A DNA stretch of 62,432 bases, taken from positions 1 through 62,432 of the forward strand of contig JARLHY010000042.1 of the NCBI GenBank assembly GCA_031292015.1. The letters are read 5' to 3'. The notes beneath the pieces were generated by a model. The model had not been told where the DNA came from, did no database searches, and was given only the letters and a program-made list of their open reading frames with translations. The position numbers and the translations under genes were made by a program. Each line of letters opens with the position of its first letter. The stretch's first letter is position 1. The DNA is from Negativicutes bacterium. GTDB lineage: Bacteria; Bacillota_C; Negativicutes; Sporomusales_B; JARLHX01. Positions 8,232 to 16,040 of the stretch are shown here, in pieces.

Positions 8232-8345
8232 AGGTTGCGGGTTCGAATCTCATTTTCCGCTTCGTTATAGGGTATCGCTCAATAGGTAGAGCCGCGGGCT
8301 GGCAAACCGACGGCTCATGATTCAAGTCCGTTGCCCCCCCCCACA
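8232..8345 (+). pseudogene. Degraded tRNA-like fragments
   Basis: Two pieces resemble parts of tRNAs. Near 8233-8262 a GCGGGTTCGAATCTC stretch looks like a T-arm and 3' acceptor side. From 8270, GGGTATC, a D-arm-like GCTCAATAGGTAGAGC, a variable central part and CAAGTCCGTTGCCC could pair 5' with 3' as an acceptor stem with one mismatch. Neither forms a full cloverleaf with a proper anticodon arm, so they look like remnants rather than working tRNAs. Confidence 0.35.
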
Positions 8346-8353
8346 GAAACACA

Positions 8354-8396
8354 CGGGAAGACTCATAACTGAGTTTTCTCGGTTTTCTTTTGTGGG
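8354..8396 (+). terminator. Terminator-like hairpin before the PhzF gene
   Basis: GAAGACTCA-TAAC-TGAGTTTTC (nine pairs, one G-T) followed by a T-rich tract. It would end transcription coming through the tRNA-like remnants. Confidence 0.55.
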
Positions 8397-8571
8397 GAGA
8401 ATTTTGTTTGAACTTTTAGGATAGAGGATTGTTTTTATAAATATGCGAAGTTATCAATTTGAGAATCAGAAAAATGGACACATTGAACTACCGTATCAAG
8501 ATTTAGGCCTGATACAGGAGCCAAATAGGAGGATAAGCCGCGCAAGCCGTGGCGCCCGGGGAGGTAGAGTT

Positions 8572-9432
8572 ATGGCGGTGACAGTATATACCTTAGCTTC
8601 TTTTGCCAAGACCGGCAATGGCGGAAATCCTGCCGGGGTTGTCTTGGCGGCAGATGATTTAGAGGAAACCAAGATGCTTCGTATAGCCCGAATAGTTGGT
8701 TTTTCCGAAACTGCTTTCGTGCAAAAATCGGATAAAGCTGATTACAGAGTGCGGTTTTTTACTCCGAAAGTCGAAGTCGATTTATGCGGTCACGCTACCA
8801 TCGCGACCTTTGCTTTATTGAGAAGAAAAGGGATCATCGGTGACGGCATGTTTTCCCAGGAAACCAAGGCCGGGATATTAACTGTTCGGGTGGAAGATGA
8901 CCTTGTTTTTATGAACCAAACTCTTCCTAAGTACTACGATCTGGTCGACAAAACGGAAATCGCCGACAGTCTGTCCATTTTGCCCCATGACTGCCCGCAA
9001 AACCTGCCGGCCCAAATCGTTTCCACAGGATTGCGGGATATCTTGTTGCCGGTAAACGATATCCACGCAATGTATTCGATGAAACCGGATATGAAAAAAA
9101 TAGCTGCATTGAGCAAAAAGTATGATGTTGTGGGAATTCATGCTTTTTGTCTGGAAGCAAAATACGGGGGAACGGCCCAGTGCCGAAACTTCGCACCGCT
9201 GTATGGTATTGATGAAGAAGCCGCCACAGGAACCTCCAATGGAGCCCTGGCCTGCTATTTATACCATTGCGGCGCTCTCAATCATGAAACCCCCGGTGAA
9301 TTGATTTTCGAACAAGGGTATTCGATGGGCAAACCTTCCGAGATCCTGGTCAGGCTGCGTGTTGCCGGCGGGACAATACATGAAGTGTTAGTCGGGGGAC
9401 GAGCCATTGTCGGTGATGAATTGGAAGTTTAG
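8572..9432 (+). CDS. PhzF-family isomerase/epimerase
   Basis: 286 residues when started at the ATG at 8572, which follows GGGGAGGT; the open frame extends upstream to 8443 but the added residues are low in family resemblance. Features are the N-terminal VYTLASFAKTGNGGNPAGVV with its Asn/Gly-rich loop, the catalytic-type Glu in GFSETAFV, LCGHATIATFALL, and the second-lobe EEAATGTSNGALACYL. This is the two-lobed DAP-epimerase-like fold of PhzF proteins. The family includes phenazine biosynthesis isomerases, but most members act on unknown small metabolites. No phenazine genes are nearby, so the substrate is open. A terminator follows. Confidence 0.85.
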   Translation: MAVTVYTLASFAKTGNGGNPAGVVLAADDLEETKMLRIARIVGFSETAFVQKSDKADYRVRFFTPKVEVDLCGHATIATFALLRRKGIIGDGMFSQETKAGILTVRVEDDLVFMNQTLPKYYDLVDKTEIADSLSILPHDCPQNLPAQIVSTGLRDILLPVNDIHAMYSMKPDMKKIAALSKKYDVVGIHAFCLEAKYGGTAQCRNFAPLYGIDEEAATGTSNGALACYLYHCGALNHETPGELIFEQGYSMGKPSEILVRLRVAGGTIHEVLVGGRAIVGDELEV

Positions 9433-9530
9433 CAGGCTGTCTCTTGTTCAAGGCTGTGAAGCATGAAATATACAAAGGCTGTATCAGAACGCTCTGGGCT
9501 CCACTCCTTTTGCTTCGGCCAGCAACACGC

Positions 9531-9562
9531 GGAATCTCTCAAGCCGAGAGACTCCGTTTTTT
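9531..9562 (+). terminator. Terminator after the PhzF gene
   Basis: GGAATCTCTC-AAGCC-GAGAGACTCC followed by GTTTTTT. Nearly the same stem recurs at 10596-10620 and 12016-12040. Confidence 0.8.
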
Positions 9563-9690
9563 CGTTTCGGTGAGGTGAATTCCGGACGTCCCACATCTAC
9601 GCCCCTCATGTCTGATAAATCTAGTTCGGAAATATAAAGGTATATAAAGAATAATGTCGAATATTATCGAAAAAAAGAAGGGGGATGAAT

Positions 9691-10539
9691 ATGTCTAAAA
9701 ACAGTATCATTCAAACAGATGAGCAGATTTTAGCTGCATTTGAACTCGTTCTTCCATATATTAACAGACTTGTCCGTGAAGATATGGCGGTTGGTTTGAC
9801 GGATTTAAAGCAATACATTTCATATTACCGTGCTAGAGAGTTTGAGTTGGATCTGCCTGCAGGTAAACCGATAAATGGTATTGATACAATAGAAGAATGT
9901 ATCCGGACGGGTAAAGATACTTATGCGGATATTCCGCCTAATGTGTATGGACGAACTATCAAGACAATATTTACGCCAATCTATGGTGATAACAACAAAA
10001 TAATTGGCACTTTAAGTTCCGGTATAGATTTGGAGCACAGTCTCAGCCTAGTTGACAATGTTGAGAGGTTAGCGTCTGCAACCGAGCAGGTTTCTCACAG
10101 TGTTGATGAGATAGCAAAAAGCGCCTCTGAACTGGCTGGCGCAGGGATAATGGCAGTCCAGATGTCTCATAATTTGCTGGACAAAAATAAAAGTACTTTT
10201 GAAATATTGGAATTTATTAAAAATATAGCTGCGCAAACTAATCTTCTAGGGCTCAATGCCGCAATAGAAGCTGCACGAGCCGGGGAGCAGGGCCGAGGTT
10301 TTGCGGTTGTTGCGGAAGAAGTTAGGAAACTCGCAGAGCAATCTCAAGAAGCCGTAAAAAAGATTCAACAGACCTTGTCAGAAGTGGGCAAAGCAATAGG
10401 GGATATGAGTAAATCGATTGAAACCGTTGGGTCAATTAGTGAAAAGCAAGCGGCAACTACTCAGGAAATATCAACAACATTAGAACAAATAAGTTTAAAT
10501 GCTAAACAATTGGAAGATTATGTAGAGCGTTATAAATAA
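9691..10539 (+). CDS. Short soluble methyl-accepting-chemotaxis-like protein
   Basis: About 282 residues with no membrane segment and no HAMP domain. Residues 1-110 form a small sensor ([20 protein letters not shown], then a second strand pair [10 protein letters not shown]), and residues about 130-280 are the MCP signalling hairpin with [20 protein letters not shown] and [13 protein letters not shown]. It could form the cytoplasmic hairpin that contacts CheA/CheW. Two relatives share this layout, at 12267-13085 and 55975-56820. I prefer the ATG at 9691 to the one at 9685 because AAGGGGG ends right at 9684. Confidence 0.8.
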   Translation: MSKNSIIQTDEQILAAFELVLPYINRLVREDMAVGLTDLKQYISYYRAREFELDLPAGKPINGIDTIEECIRTGKDTYADIPPNVYGRTIKTIFTPIYGDNNKIIGTLSSGIDLEHSLSLVDNVERLASATEQVSHSVDEIAKSASELAGAGIMAVQMSHNLLDKNKSTFEILEFIKNIAAQTNLLGLNAAIEAARAGEQGRGFAVVAEEVRKLAEQSQEAVKKIQQTLSEVGKAIGDMSKSIETVGSISEKQAATTQEISTTLEQISLNAKQLEDYVERYK

Positions 10540-10881
10540 TGAAAAGCAGCCGTTGTTGAGGAGTCAGGTTCTTTTTCCTCTGCCAGCGACCATTGGGAAT
10601 CTCTCATGTCGAGAGGTTCCATTTTCATTTTCGGAGTAGAATGATGGAGTTTTTCTGTACACCTGTTTATTGGTGCAGCAGAAAAAATGCTTGTGTAAAA
10701 CGGAAGACGGGCTTATCTTATCCAGAGGCCTCAAACAAGTTGCCCGATTCACATAAGATTTCCGTAACCAGGCAGAATGATAAAAACCTGGACGTATCTG
10801 CGGTGATTTGGTATTATGGGAAAAACAGACAAAACCAGACAAAATATGTTTGCCTATATCTACTTGTGGGAGTGAACAGGG
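10540..10881 (+). other. Gap with a terminator and AT-rich sequence
   Basis: A terminator-like hairpin GGAATCTCTC-ATGTC-GAGAGGTTCC occupies 10596-10620, followed by T-rich sequence. From 10621 to the acyltransferase start I see no supported gene. An open frame crosses the gap but lacks a ribosome site and family resemblance. Confidence 0.55.
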
Positions 10882-11973
10882 TTGAACGAACAGATATTTT
10901 CCAGGCAAGACACAACTACAGCAAAAGCCGTAGCCATTATTCTCATGATGATCCATCATTTATTCCGGTTTCCCGAAAGACTGCATGATGTTGCGTATAT
11001 TTCCGTATTTCCTTTTTTCCCCGGGGTTGAATACTGGATGGGAGATTTTGCAAAAATCTGTGTTGCCATGTATCTTTTCTTATCTGGCTATGGTTTATTT
11101 TTTATCCAAAAAACAAATTCGTCTTTCACAGAAATCGTCAGGCGGGGGGTTAAATTCCTTTTAAACTACTGGGCGGTTTTCATTTTATTTGTCCCCGTGG
11201 GTTTGATTTTCTTTAATGATAATCCCAGATACTACTGGAATATAAAGACTTTCCTTTTTAATTTCCTGGCTTTGGACAACAGTTATAACGGCGAATGGTG
11301 GTTCGTTCAATTATATCTTGAACTGCTGATCCTTTTTCCTGTCTATCGCATCCTGCTGCTGAGAAAAAGTCCAACTGCCTCATTCTTAGTCTATGGGGCA
11401 CTGCTGGTCGTTACCTTCGGGATGTCGTCGCTCGCAAAATATCTGCCTGACGGTATACTGAAATATGCCATAAGCCGCTCGCAACTGTTAATCCTCTGGC
11501 AGCCCCTTTTTACTTTAGGCCTTATATTTGCAAGACACAATCTGTTTCGGTCCCTGGGGCAGTGGGTGCATAGGTTTAGGCTGGATTCGCGGCTGATGTA
11601 TTCACTTATGATCCTGGCTATCATAGCGGTACGCATTACGGTCACGCTTCGCCTCAACGCTACCTATGTAATCTACGGGGACTTCCTTTTGACTCCCTTC
11701 TTTGTTTTCTTTGTCACTCGGCTACTGGCCAATAGTAACTATACCCATTCCCTTCTGGATTTCTTCGGCCGCCATTCGACAAACATTTGGCTGACCCACA
11801 GTTTCTTTTGTTATTACTACTTTCAAAAACTGGTCTTTGCCCCGAAAATATCGCTGCTCATTCTTTGTTGGCTCCTGATTCTAAGCTCAGCATCCTCCAT
11901 CCTGGTAAACTTTGTGATGAGGATCATCGCTCGACCATTCACTCCTTTGCTGTCACGAGGCGGGTCGAAGTAA
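10882..11973 (+). CDS. Acyltransferase-3 family membrane protein
   Basis: 363 residues with about ten hydrophobic segments. The N-terminus has the acyltransferase-3 pattern: KAVAIILMMIHHLFRFP, with the catalytic-type His pair at the end of the first membrane helix, then the loop and GYGLFF. Such proteins O-acylate (usually O-acetylate) sugars of lipopolysaccharide, capsule or peptidoglycan at the membrane. A TTG start behind GGGAG is the best choice. It stands alone between two chemoreceptor-like genes and has its own terminator. The substrate cannot be inferred. Confidence 0.8.
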   Translation: MNEQIFSRQDTTTAKAVAIILMMIHHLFRFPERLHDVAYISVFPFFPGVEYWMGDFAKICVAMYLFLSGYGLFFIQKTNSSFTEIVRRGVKFLLNYWAVFILFVPVGLIFFNDNPRYYWNIKTFLFNFLALDNSYNGEWWFVQLYLELLILFPVYRILLLRKSPTASFLVYGALLVVTFGMSSLAKYLPDGILKYAISRSQLLILWQPLFTLGLIFARHNLFRSLGQWVHRFRLDSRLMYSLMILAIIAVRITVTLRLNATYVIYGDFLLTPFFVFFVTRLLANSNYTHSLLDFFGRHSTNIWLTHSFFCYYYFQKLVFAPKISLLILCWLLILSSASSILVNFVMRIIARPFTPLLSRGGSK

Positions 11974-12007
11974 GTAAGGCTCCAAGTTATTCTGCCCCTG
12001 TCAGGCA

Positions 12008-12050
12008 AAATCAAGGGAATCTCTCTTAGCGAGAGGTTCCCTTGATTTAT
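12008..12050 (+). terminator. Terminator after the acyltransferase gene
   Basis: Long stem (about 17 pairs, including GGGAATCTCTC and GAGAGGTTCCC) with loop TTAGC, then a T-rich tail. Third member of the GGAATCTCTC stem series in this region. Confidence 0.85.
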
Positions 12051-12266
12051 TTCCCGGATGGCATTTTCTTACCCACTGGTACTCGGTGGAGAAAAGCATA
12101 TAATAAAATAACTTGATACATGCGATTAATAAAATGTATGACACGGGCGAGAAAATACGAAAATTACTCAGCTCGACATCCAAAAATAATGCTATAAAGG
12201 GTATTTGGAGAACAAGCGCGAAATAAGTCGAATATTGGGTGCTGATATATAGAGAGGGGTGGTTCT

Positions 12267-13085
12267 GTGACGAAGTTAGAGTCTATTATTGCTTCGGCAT
12301 CAACTTATCAGGAAATGATGCCTATGGATGTTTGCGTGATGGTTTGCAATTCTGACGGGAAAATTGTCAAATTTATTCCTGCTAAATCGTTTGATATGAA
12401 GATTCGTGAAGGGGATAAAATACCGGAAAAAGGAACTCTGGAAGAATGCATACGTACAAAACAACTTGTCCACCGAACCATACCTGCGGAAGTTTACGGT
12501 ATCATAATAAAGGCGATAGCCGTGCCTGTTGTGGATGAATTTGGCACTATACTTGGGGCATCGGCCTACGGGATGAGTCTCGAACTTCAGGAAACTTTGC
12601 AGAATGCCGCTCACAATATTGCCGATACATCAGAACAAATGACCGCAACAGCAGAAGAGCTGGCAGCCTCTGCCTCACAGCTGGCCCAGGAGTTGGAGGT
12701 TCTAAAAACAGCCAGTCAAACAGTTCTTGCGGAAATTAGGAAAACTGACGAAATTCTAAAATTTGTCAGTGATGTATCCGCCAACTCCAATCTGTTGGGA
12801 CTTAACGCGGCGATTGAAGCAGCCAGAGCCGGTGAACACGGACGCGGCTTTGCGGTCGTCGCGGAAGAAATAAGAAAAATGGCCGACAATAGTGCGCAGG
12901 CCGTAAAAGACATCAAACAGATTTTAAATTCGATCCAAAATGAAACCACCGGAATCATGAATCGCCTGACTGCTACAGCGCAACTTGGTGAACAGCAGGC
13001 AGCAGCCACCGAGGAAATCTCAGCTTCCATGGAGCAGTTGGCCTCAGCGGCAGCCGGTATAGGTAAAATTGCCGAGCTTGTATGA
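12267..13085 (+). CDS. Short soluble methyl-accepting-chemotaxis-like protein
   Basis: 272 residues, GTG start behind GAGAGGGGTGG, no membrane helix. The sensor half (residues 1-110) contains [17 protein letters not shown] and [20 protein letters not shown], matching the 9691-10539 protein position for position in several places. The C-terminal half has the conserved [20 protein letters not shown] tip and [16 protein letters not shown]. It likely senses a cytoplasmic signal and reports to a chemotaxis-like kinase. The acyltransferase gene separates it from its paralogue, suggesting an insertion or duplication history rather than one operon. Confidence 0.8.
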   Translation: MTKLESIIASASTYQEMMPMDVCVMVCNSDGKIVKFIPAKSFDMKIREGDKIPEKGTLEECIRTKQLVHRTIPAEVYGIIIKAIAVPVVDEFGTILGASAYGMSLELQETLQNAAHNIADTSEQMTATAEELAASASQLAQELEVLKTASQTVLAEIRKTDEILKFVSDVSANSNLLGLNAAIEAARAGEHGRGFAVVAEEIRKMADNSAQAVKDIKQILNSIQNETTGIMNRLTATAQLGEQQAAATEEISASMEQLASAAAGIGKIAELV

Positions 13086-13317
13086 TGCTGTGCGCTCAGT
13101 CCTTATTTCCCTGAGCAATGAAAAGAAGGCTATTGCAGCGCTTCCGCTTTTTATGCCTGCGGCGGAAACCGATCATCTTCCGGCATGCTCAATCCGGGCC
13201 TTACAAAACGTGCCGGCTGGGATATGATGCAATAGTCTTGTCAGGATATAGTACAAAAGCCCCTTGCTTAATCCGCCCTACAGACTAAAGTCCTATATTT
13301 TTAAGGCCGGAGTCCCA

Positions 13318-13346
13318 TTACATATTTCGACGATAAATGATACAAT
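13318..13346 (+). promoter_or_regulatory. Promoter of the c-di-GMP riboswitch transcript
   Basis: TTACAT (13318-13323), a 17-base spacer and TACAAT (13341-13346), placed about 20 bases ahead of the riboswitch. The rest of the gap from 13086 holds only short hairpins. Confidence 0.5.
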
Positions 13347-13365
13347 TCGCTTACAAAAGGAAAAT

Positions 13366-13445
13366 ATTGGGCAAACTTATCGAAAGATAAGGACGCAAAG
13401 CTATGGGTCTAAGGAGCTTGTCTCTATGATTGCCAGGTTGCCGCG
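13366..13445 (+). ncRNA. Cyclic di-GMP-I (GEMM) riboswitch
   Basis: The segment contains the hallmark pieces of the GEMM-I aptamer in order: GGGCAAAC, a stem closed by a GAAA loop (CTTATCGAAAGATAAG), GGACGCAAAGC, a second helix with GGTCTAAGG, and ATGATTGCCAGGTTGCCG. This class binds c-di-GMP. An intrinsic terminator follows within 20 bases, so control is probably by termination or antitermination. The regulated gene is the sensor kinase at 13551. Recognition is by eye but the match is strong. Confidence 0.9.
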
Positions 13446-13460
13446 TTGATACGTGTTAGC

Positions 13461-13487
13461 GCCAGGCAGACCTGTCTGGTTTTTTTG
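13461..13487 (+). terminator. Expression-platform terminator of the c-di-GMP riboswitch
   Basis: GCCAGGCAG and CTGTCTGG pair in a short hairpin followed by TTTTTTT, between aptamer and kinase start codon. Confidence 0.75.
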
Positions 13488-13550
13488 TTCTCTGGGACTC
13501 CGGGGACTTGCCGGTCGTTCCAAAAGTGTCGTGAAAGGTGCCGCTGGGCT

Positions 13551-14834
13551 ATGAAAATTGACTCTACCAAATTTATCGGCGAAAAAAATAACTATCCGTT
13601 TGAACACCGGATCGTCAACATGGTGTTGCTGCTGGGGATTGTCGCATCAATGCTGAGTTCGCTTCTTCATTATCTTCTGCAGATGAACCCGCTGTTGATT
13701 TCCATCAGTGTAGCAAGTACTGTCATCCTGGTAGTCCTTTATTACCTGTCCCTTATCAAAAGGCAGTACACCGTCACCGTCGTTTTACTGATCGTCTCTC
13801 TAAGCTTCGTGATGATCCCGCTGATGTGGCTTTTCAACAACGGTATACTGGGTATGACGCCATATCTCGTTATTTTGAATTTCAGCATGATCGCTGTTTT
13901 GCTGCGAGGCGGCGCCAGGCAGGTTGCGCTCGCTTGTTTCGGCGTCCTGGTCCTTTGCCTCATCCTCCGCGATTATCCCAACATCCATCAATTCACCGAC
14001 ATGCATATCGGTCTATTACTTGCGGTCCTTATCCTGGTGAGTTTTTTTGTCCTGATCCTCAACTACTATCTCATGGAAAACAGAAGAGCCGATGACTACT
14101 TGCTGGAACTGGAACAACATAAAATGGAAGTGAAAATGGCCAGACTTGACCGCCTGAACATCATTGGCGAAATGGCGGCAAGCATCGGCCACGAGGTCCG
14201 CAATCCCCTGACCACGGTACGGGGCTTCATGCAGCTGTTTCAGGGGAAAACGGCATTTGCCCAGCATAAGGAACATCTTGACCTGATGATCGAAGAACTG
14301 GACCGGGCCAACAGCATCCTCACCGAATTTCTGTCCCTGGCCAAGAATAAAAAACTGGAATTCAAGCCCTGTGATATGAACGAAATCATCACCAATCTTT
14401 TACCGTTAATCCGGGCCGACGCCCTCCGCGAAGGCAAAGAGGTAGTGTTGGAGCTGAGTCCCCACGCCCCTGTCGTAGCCGATCTGAACGAAATGAGACA
14501 GATGATCCTCAATTTGACCCGCAACGGTTTGGACGCCATGGAAAAAGGCGGCGTCATCACCTTGTCCACCGCTTTGGACGGCGATGCCGTAGTTCTTGCC
14601 GTCAAGGACACCGGCACCGGCATACCGCCGGAAATCTACGAAAAACTTAGCACACCCTTCGTAACCACCAAGGAGAAGGGAACCGGGCTGGGTCTTGCGG
14701 TGTGCTACCGGATTGCCGAAAGACATAACGCGAAAATCATTGTGACGACAGGCACCGGGGGAACGACCTTCCAAATCCGGTTTGGCCCCACCGTGCCGGA
14801 GTTCGCGGACAGACCTTCCCCTGACGCAGTCTGA
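13551..14834 (+). CDS. Membrane sensor histidine kinase under c-di-GMP riboswitch control
   Basis: 427 residues. Residues about 20-165 hold five or six membrane helices with little exposed sensor domain. A coiled-coil linker leads to the HisKA domain with GEMAASIGHEVRNPLTTVRG, phosphoacceptor His214, and then the ATPase domain with N-box (LNLTRNGLDAMEKGG), G1 (VKDTGTGIP), F-box and G2 (TTKEKGTGLGLAV). The layout resembles sporulation-type orphan kinases of Firmicutes (KinB-like). No response regulator is adjacent, which fits a phosphorelay kinase, though that role is inference. Start ATG at 13551 follows AAAGGTG; the open frame extends upstream into the terminator. Confidence 0.85.
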   Translation: MKIDSTKFIGEKNNYPFEHRIVNMVLLLGIVASMLSSLLHYLLQMNPLLISISVASTVILVVLYYLSLIKRQYTVTVVLLIVSLSFVMIPLMWLFNNGILGMTPYLVILNFSMIAVLLRGGARQVALACFGVLVLCLILRDYPNIHQFTDMHIGLLLAVLILVSFFVLILNYYLMENRRADDYLLELEQHKMEVKMARLDRLNIIGEMAASIGHEVRNPLTTVRGFMQLFQGKTAFAQHKEHLDLMIEELDRANSILTEFLSLAKNKKLEFKPCDMNEIITNLLPLIRADALREGKEVVLELSPHAPVVADLNEMRQMILNLTRNGLDAMEKGGVITLSTALDGDAVVLAVKDTGTGIPPEIYEKLSTPFVTTKEKGTGLGLAVCYRIAERHNAKIIVTTGTGGTTFQIRFGPTVPEFADRPSPDAV

Positions 14835-14851
14835 AGCAGCCTGAAACTTGG

Positions 14852-14890
14852 AAAAGCCGGCTCTTACCTCACGGTAAAGGCCGGCTTTTT
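14852..14890 (+). terminator. Terminator after the sensor kinase gene
   Basis: AAAGCCGGC ... GCCGGCTTTTT with an internal TTACC/GGTAA pairing; strong T-run. Confidence 0.85.
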
Positions 14891-15060
14891 GTATCATAAC
14901 AATCTTTTTAAGGCTGTAAACCAGGCAAAAAAGAAACCTTCGGTTGCCCGAAGGACACGAGAGGGTGAGTCACCGTGTAATAAATGGATGTCTGTAATGA
15001 ATTGTACATGGTCTTTCTGAAAATAGCATGAAAAGAACGCAAAAATCTTCTAAAACTGCC

Positions 15061-15215
15061 TCTGTAAAAGTGGATCCCCGGCCCGACGGCGACGCCTTTG
15101 GTCCCTGTTACCGACCGGCGACGGACAGCGCCCGGCTGAGACGTCGTGGTACAGGGTAATAACAGGATGGGCGAAGCGGGGTGCTGTTTATTTCCGTTCA
15201 GGGCAACCCCTTTTT
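15061..15215 (+). ncRNA. Structured leader with terminator, class not identified
   Basis: Within the 473-base gap before 15308 the sequence can fold into nested helices: CCCTGT...ACAGGG extended by ACC/GGT, an inner CGACG...CGTCG, and an outer CCCCGGCCC...GGGCGAAGCGGGG. The last arm then competes with a hairpin GGGGTGC...GGCAACCCC followed by TTTTTT at about 15210-15215. That is the geometry of a riboswitch or attenuator. The motif CTGAGA and a GGTAATA...CAG stretch recall the TPP riboswitch, and CCGACCGGCG recalls FMN, but neither consensus is complete. Upstream, 14937-14954 holds a small CCTTCGG-TTGC-CCGAAGG hairpin. Confidence 0.4.
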
Positions 15216-15307
15216 TGTGTTCAGACCGATTAAACAGTAACACTGACCGCTCCTAACTCATACAGTATAGTAAGTTAAATAGAACTCGAATAGGAGGTAT
15301 ATGTTTT

Positions 15308-15904
15308 ATGGCGATTTTTGCGGAACTCCGCAATGAATGCTTGATCCGGGAGCTTCGGCGCGAACTCAACACTGACGTCATATTATTCGGCTTTGACGGC
15401 AATTCTTATTTCGGCAATCTGCAGGGTATCGAAGACGATCGGATCGCCATTCTCGCTCCGGCAATCAAAGCCGAGTCCAGCTCAGTTGAAATTCTCACCG
15501 CCGGCGGCGAGGTTGTTCATGTGGACTTCGCCAGAGTCGATTTGTGGCCGCTGGTCGGCAAAGGCACCGCAATCGTAACCGATCCGATCGAAGAAGAACA
15601 CCATGACTTAGTCCTCGCCACGCAGGCAGCCGAAGAGCCGCCGGCGGCAGGCAGGCAGGAAAGCCATTGCTTGATCCATATTCTGCGGCGCGAAATCGGC
15701 GAGCGGGTCTTTATCGGAACCCTTGGCGGGTTCTTGTTTGAAGGAACCCTGGGCGATGTCTTCGACGAATTGGCGATACTGACTGTGGCTGAGATCTTTG
15801 TTCCCGGCACCAGCACCTCCATCTCCGACTCCAGACTGCGGGCGGCGGTAGTAAACCTGGAAGCCATCACTTCGGTTTCGACGCGGCGCAGCCATGGCCG
15901 TTAA
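15308..15904 (+). CDS. Hypothetical protein with two copies of a small beta-barrel-like domain
   Basis: 198 residues made of a tandem duplication. Copy 1 (about 8-75) reads CLIRELRRELNTDVILFGFD, then YFGNLQGIEDDRIAIL. Copy 2 (about 120-190) reads CLIHILRREIGERVFIG, then FEGTLGDVFDELAILTV. Each copy has a Cys-Leu-Ile helix followed by strands with G..Y/F.G.L..I.DD..AIL, reminiscent of Sm/SH3-like small barrels. An acidic, Ala-rich linker joins them. The function is unknown; the fold suggestion is inference. It has a GGAGG ribosome site, follows a structured leader and precedes a HipA-like kinase behind a terminator. Confidence 0.7.
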   Translation: MAIFAELRNECLIRELRRELNTDVILFGFDGNSYFGNLQGIEDDRIAILAPAIKAESSSVEILTAGGEVVHVDFARVDLWPLVGKGTAIVTDPIEEEHHDLVLATQAAEEPPAAGRQESHCLIHILRREIGERVFIGTLGGFLFEGTLGDVFDELAILTVAEIFVPGTSTSISDSRLRAAVVNLEAITSVSTRRSHGR

Positions 15905-15980
15905 ATCCCGAGAGCGGGACTACATTTAGCTTTAACGGGTCGGCTCCGGTGGGCAACCCTGAAAAAACCCCTGAACTATA

Positions 15981-16011
15981 AGGACCCGGCGGTTTTTGCC
16001 GGGTCTTTTTG
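15981..16011 (+). terminator. Terminator between the duplicated-domain gene and the HipA-like gene
   Basis: GACCCGGC-GGTTTTT-GCCGGGTC followed by TTTTT. Confidence 0.85.
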
Positions 16012-16040
16012 ATTAGAGGTATAAAATGGAGGATAAAAGA

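Noticed and set aside
8270..8345. Functional tRNA gene
   Set aside because: Acceptor and D-arm fragments exist but anticodon and T arms do not pair properly and no CCA-like end is placed correctly.
15061..15215. TPP or FMN riboswitch before the duplicated-domain gene
   Set aside because: CTGAGA and CCGACCGGCG are present but the ACCTGAT, GGGTGAAATTCC and other required blocks are missing, so only a generic structured leader is claimed.
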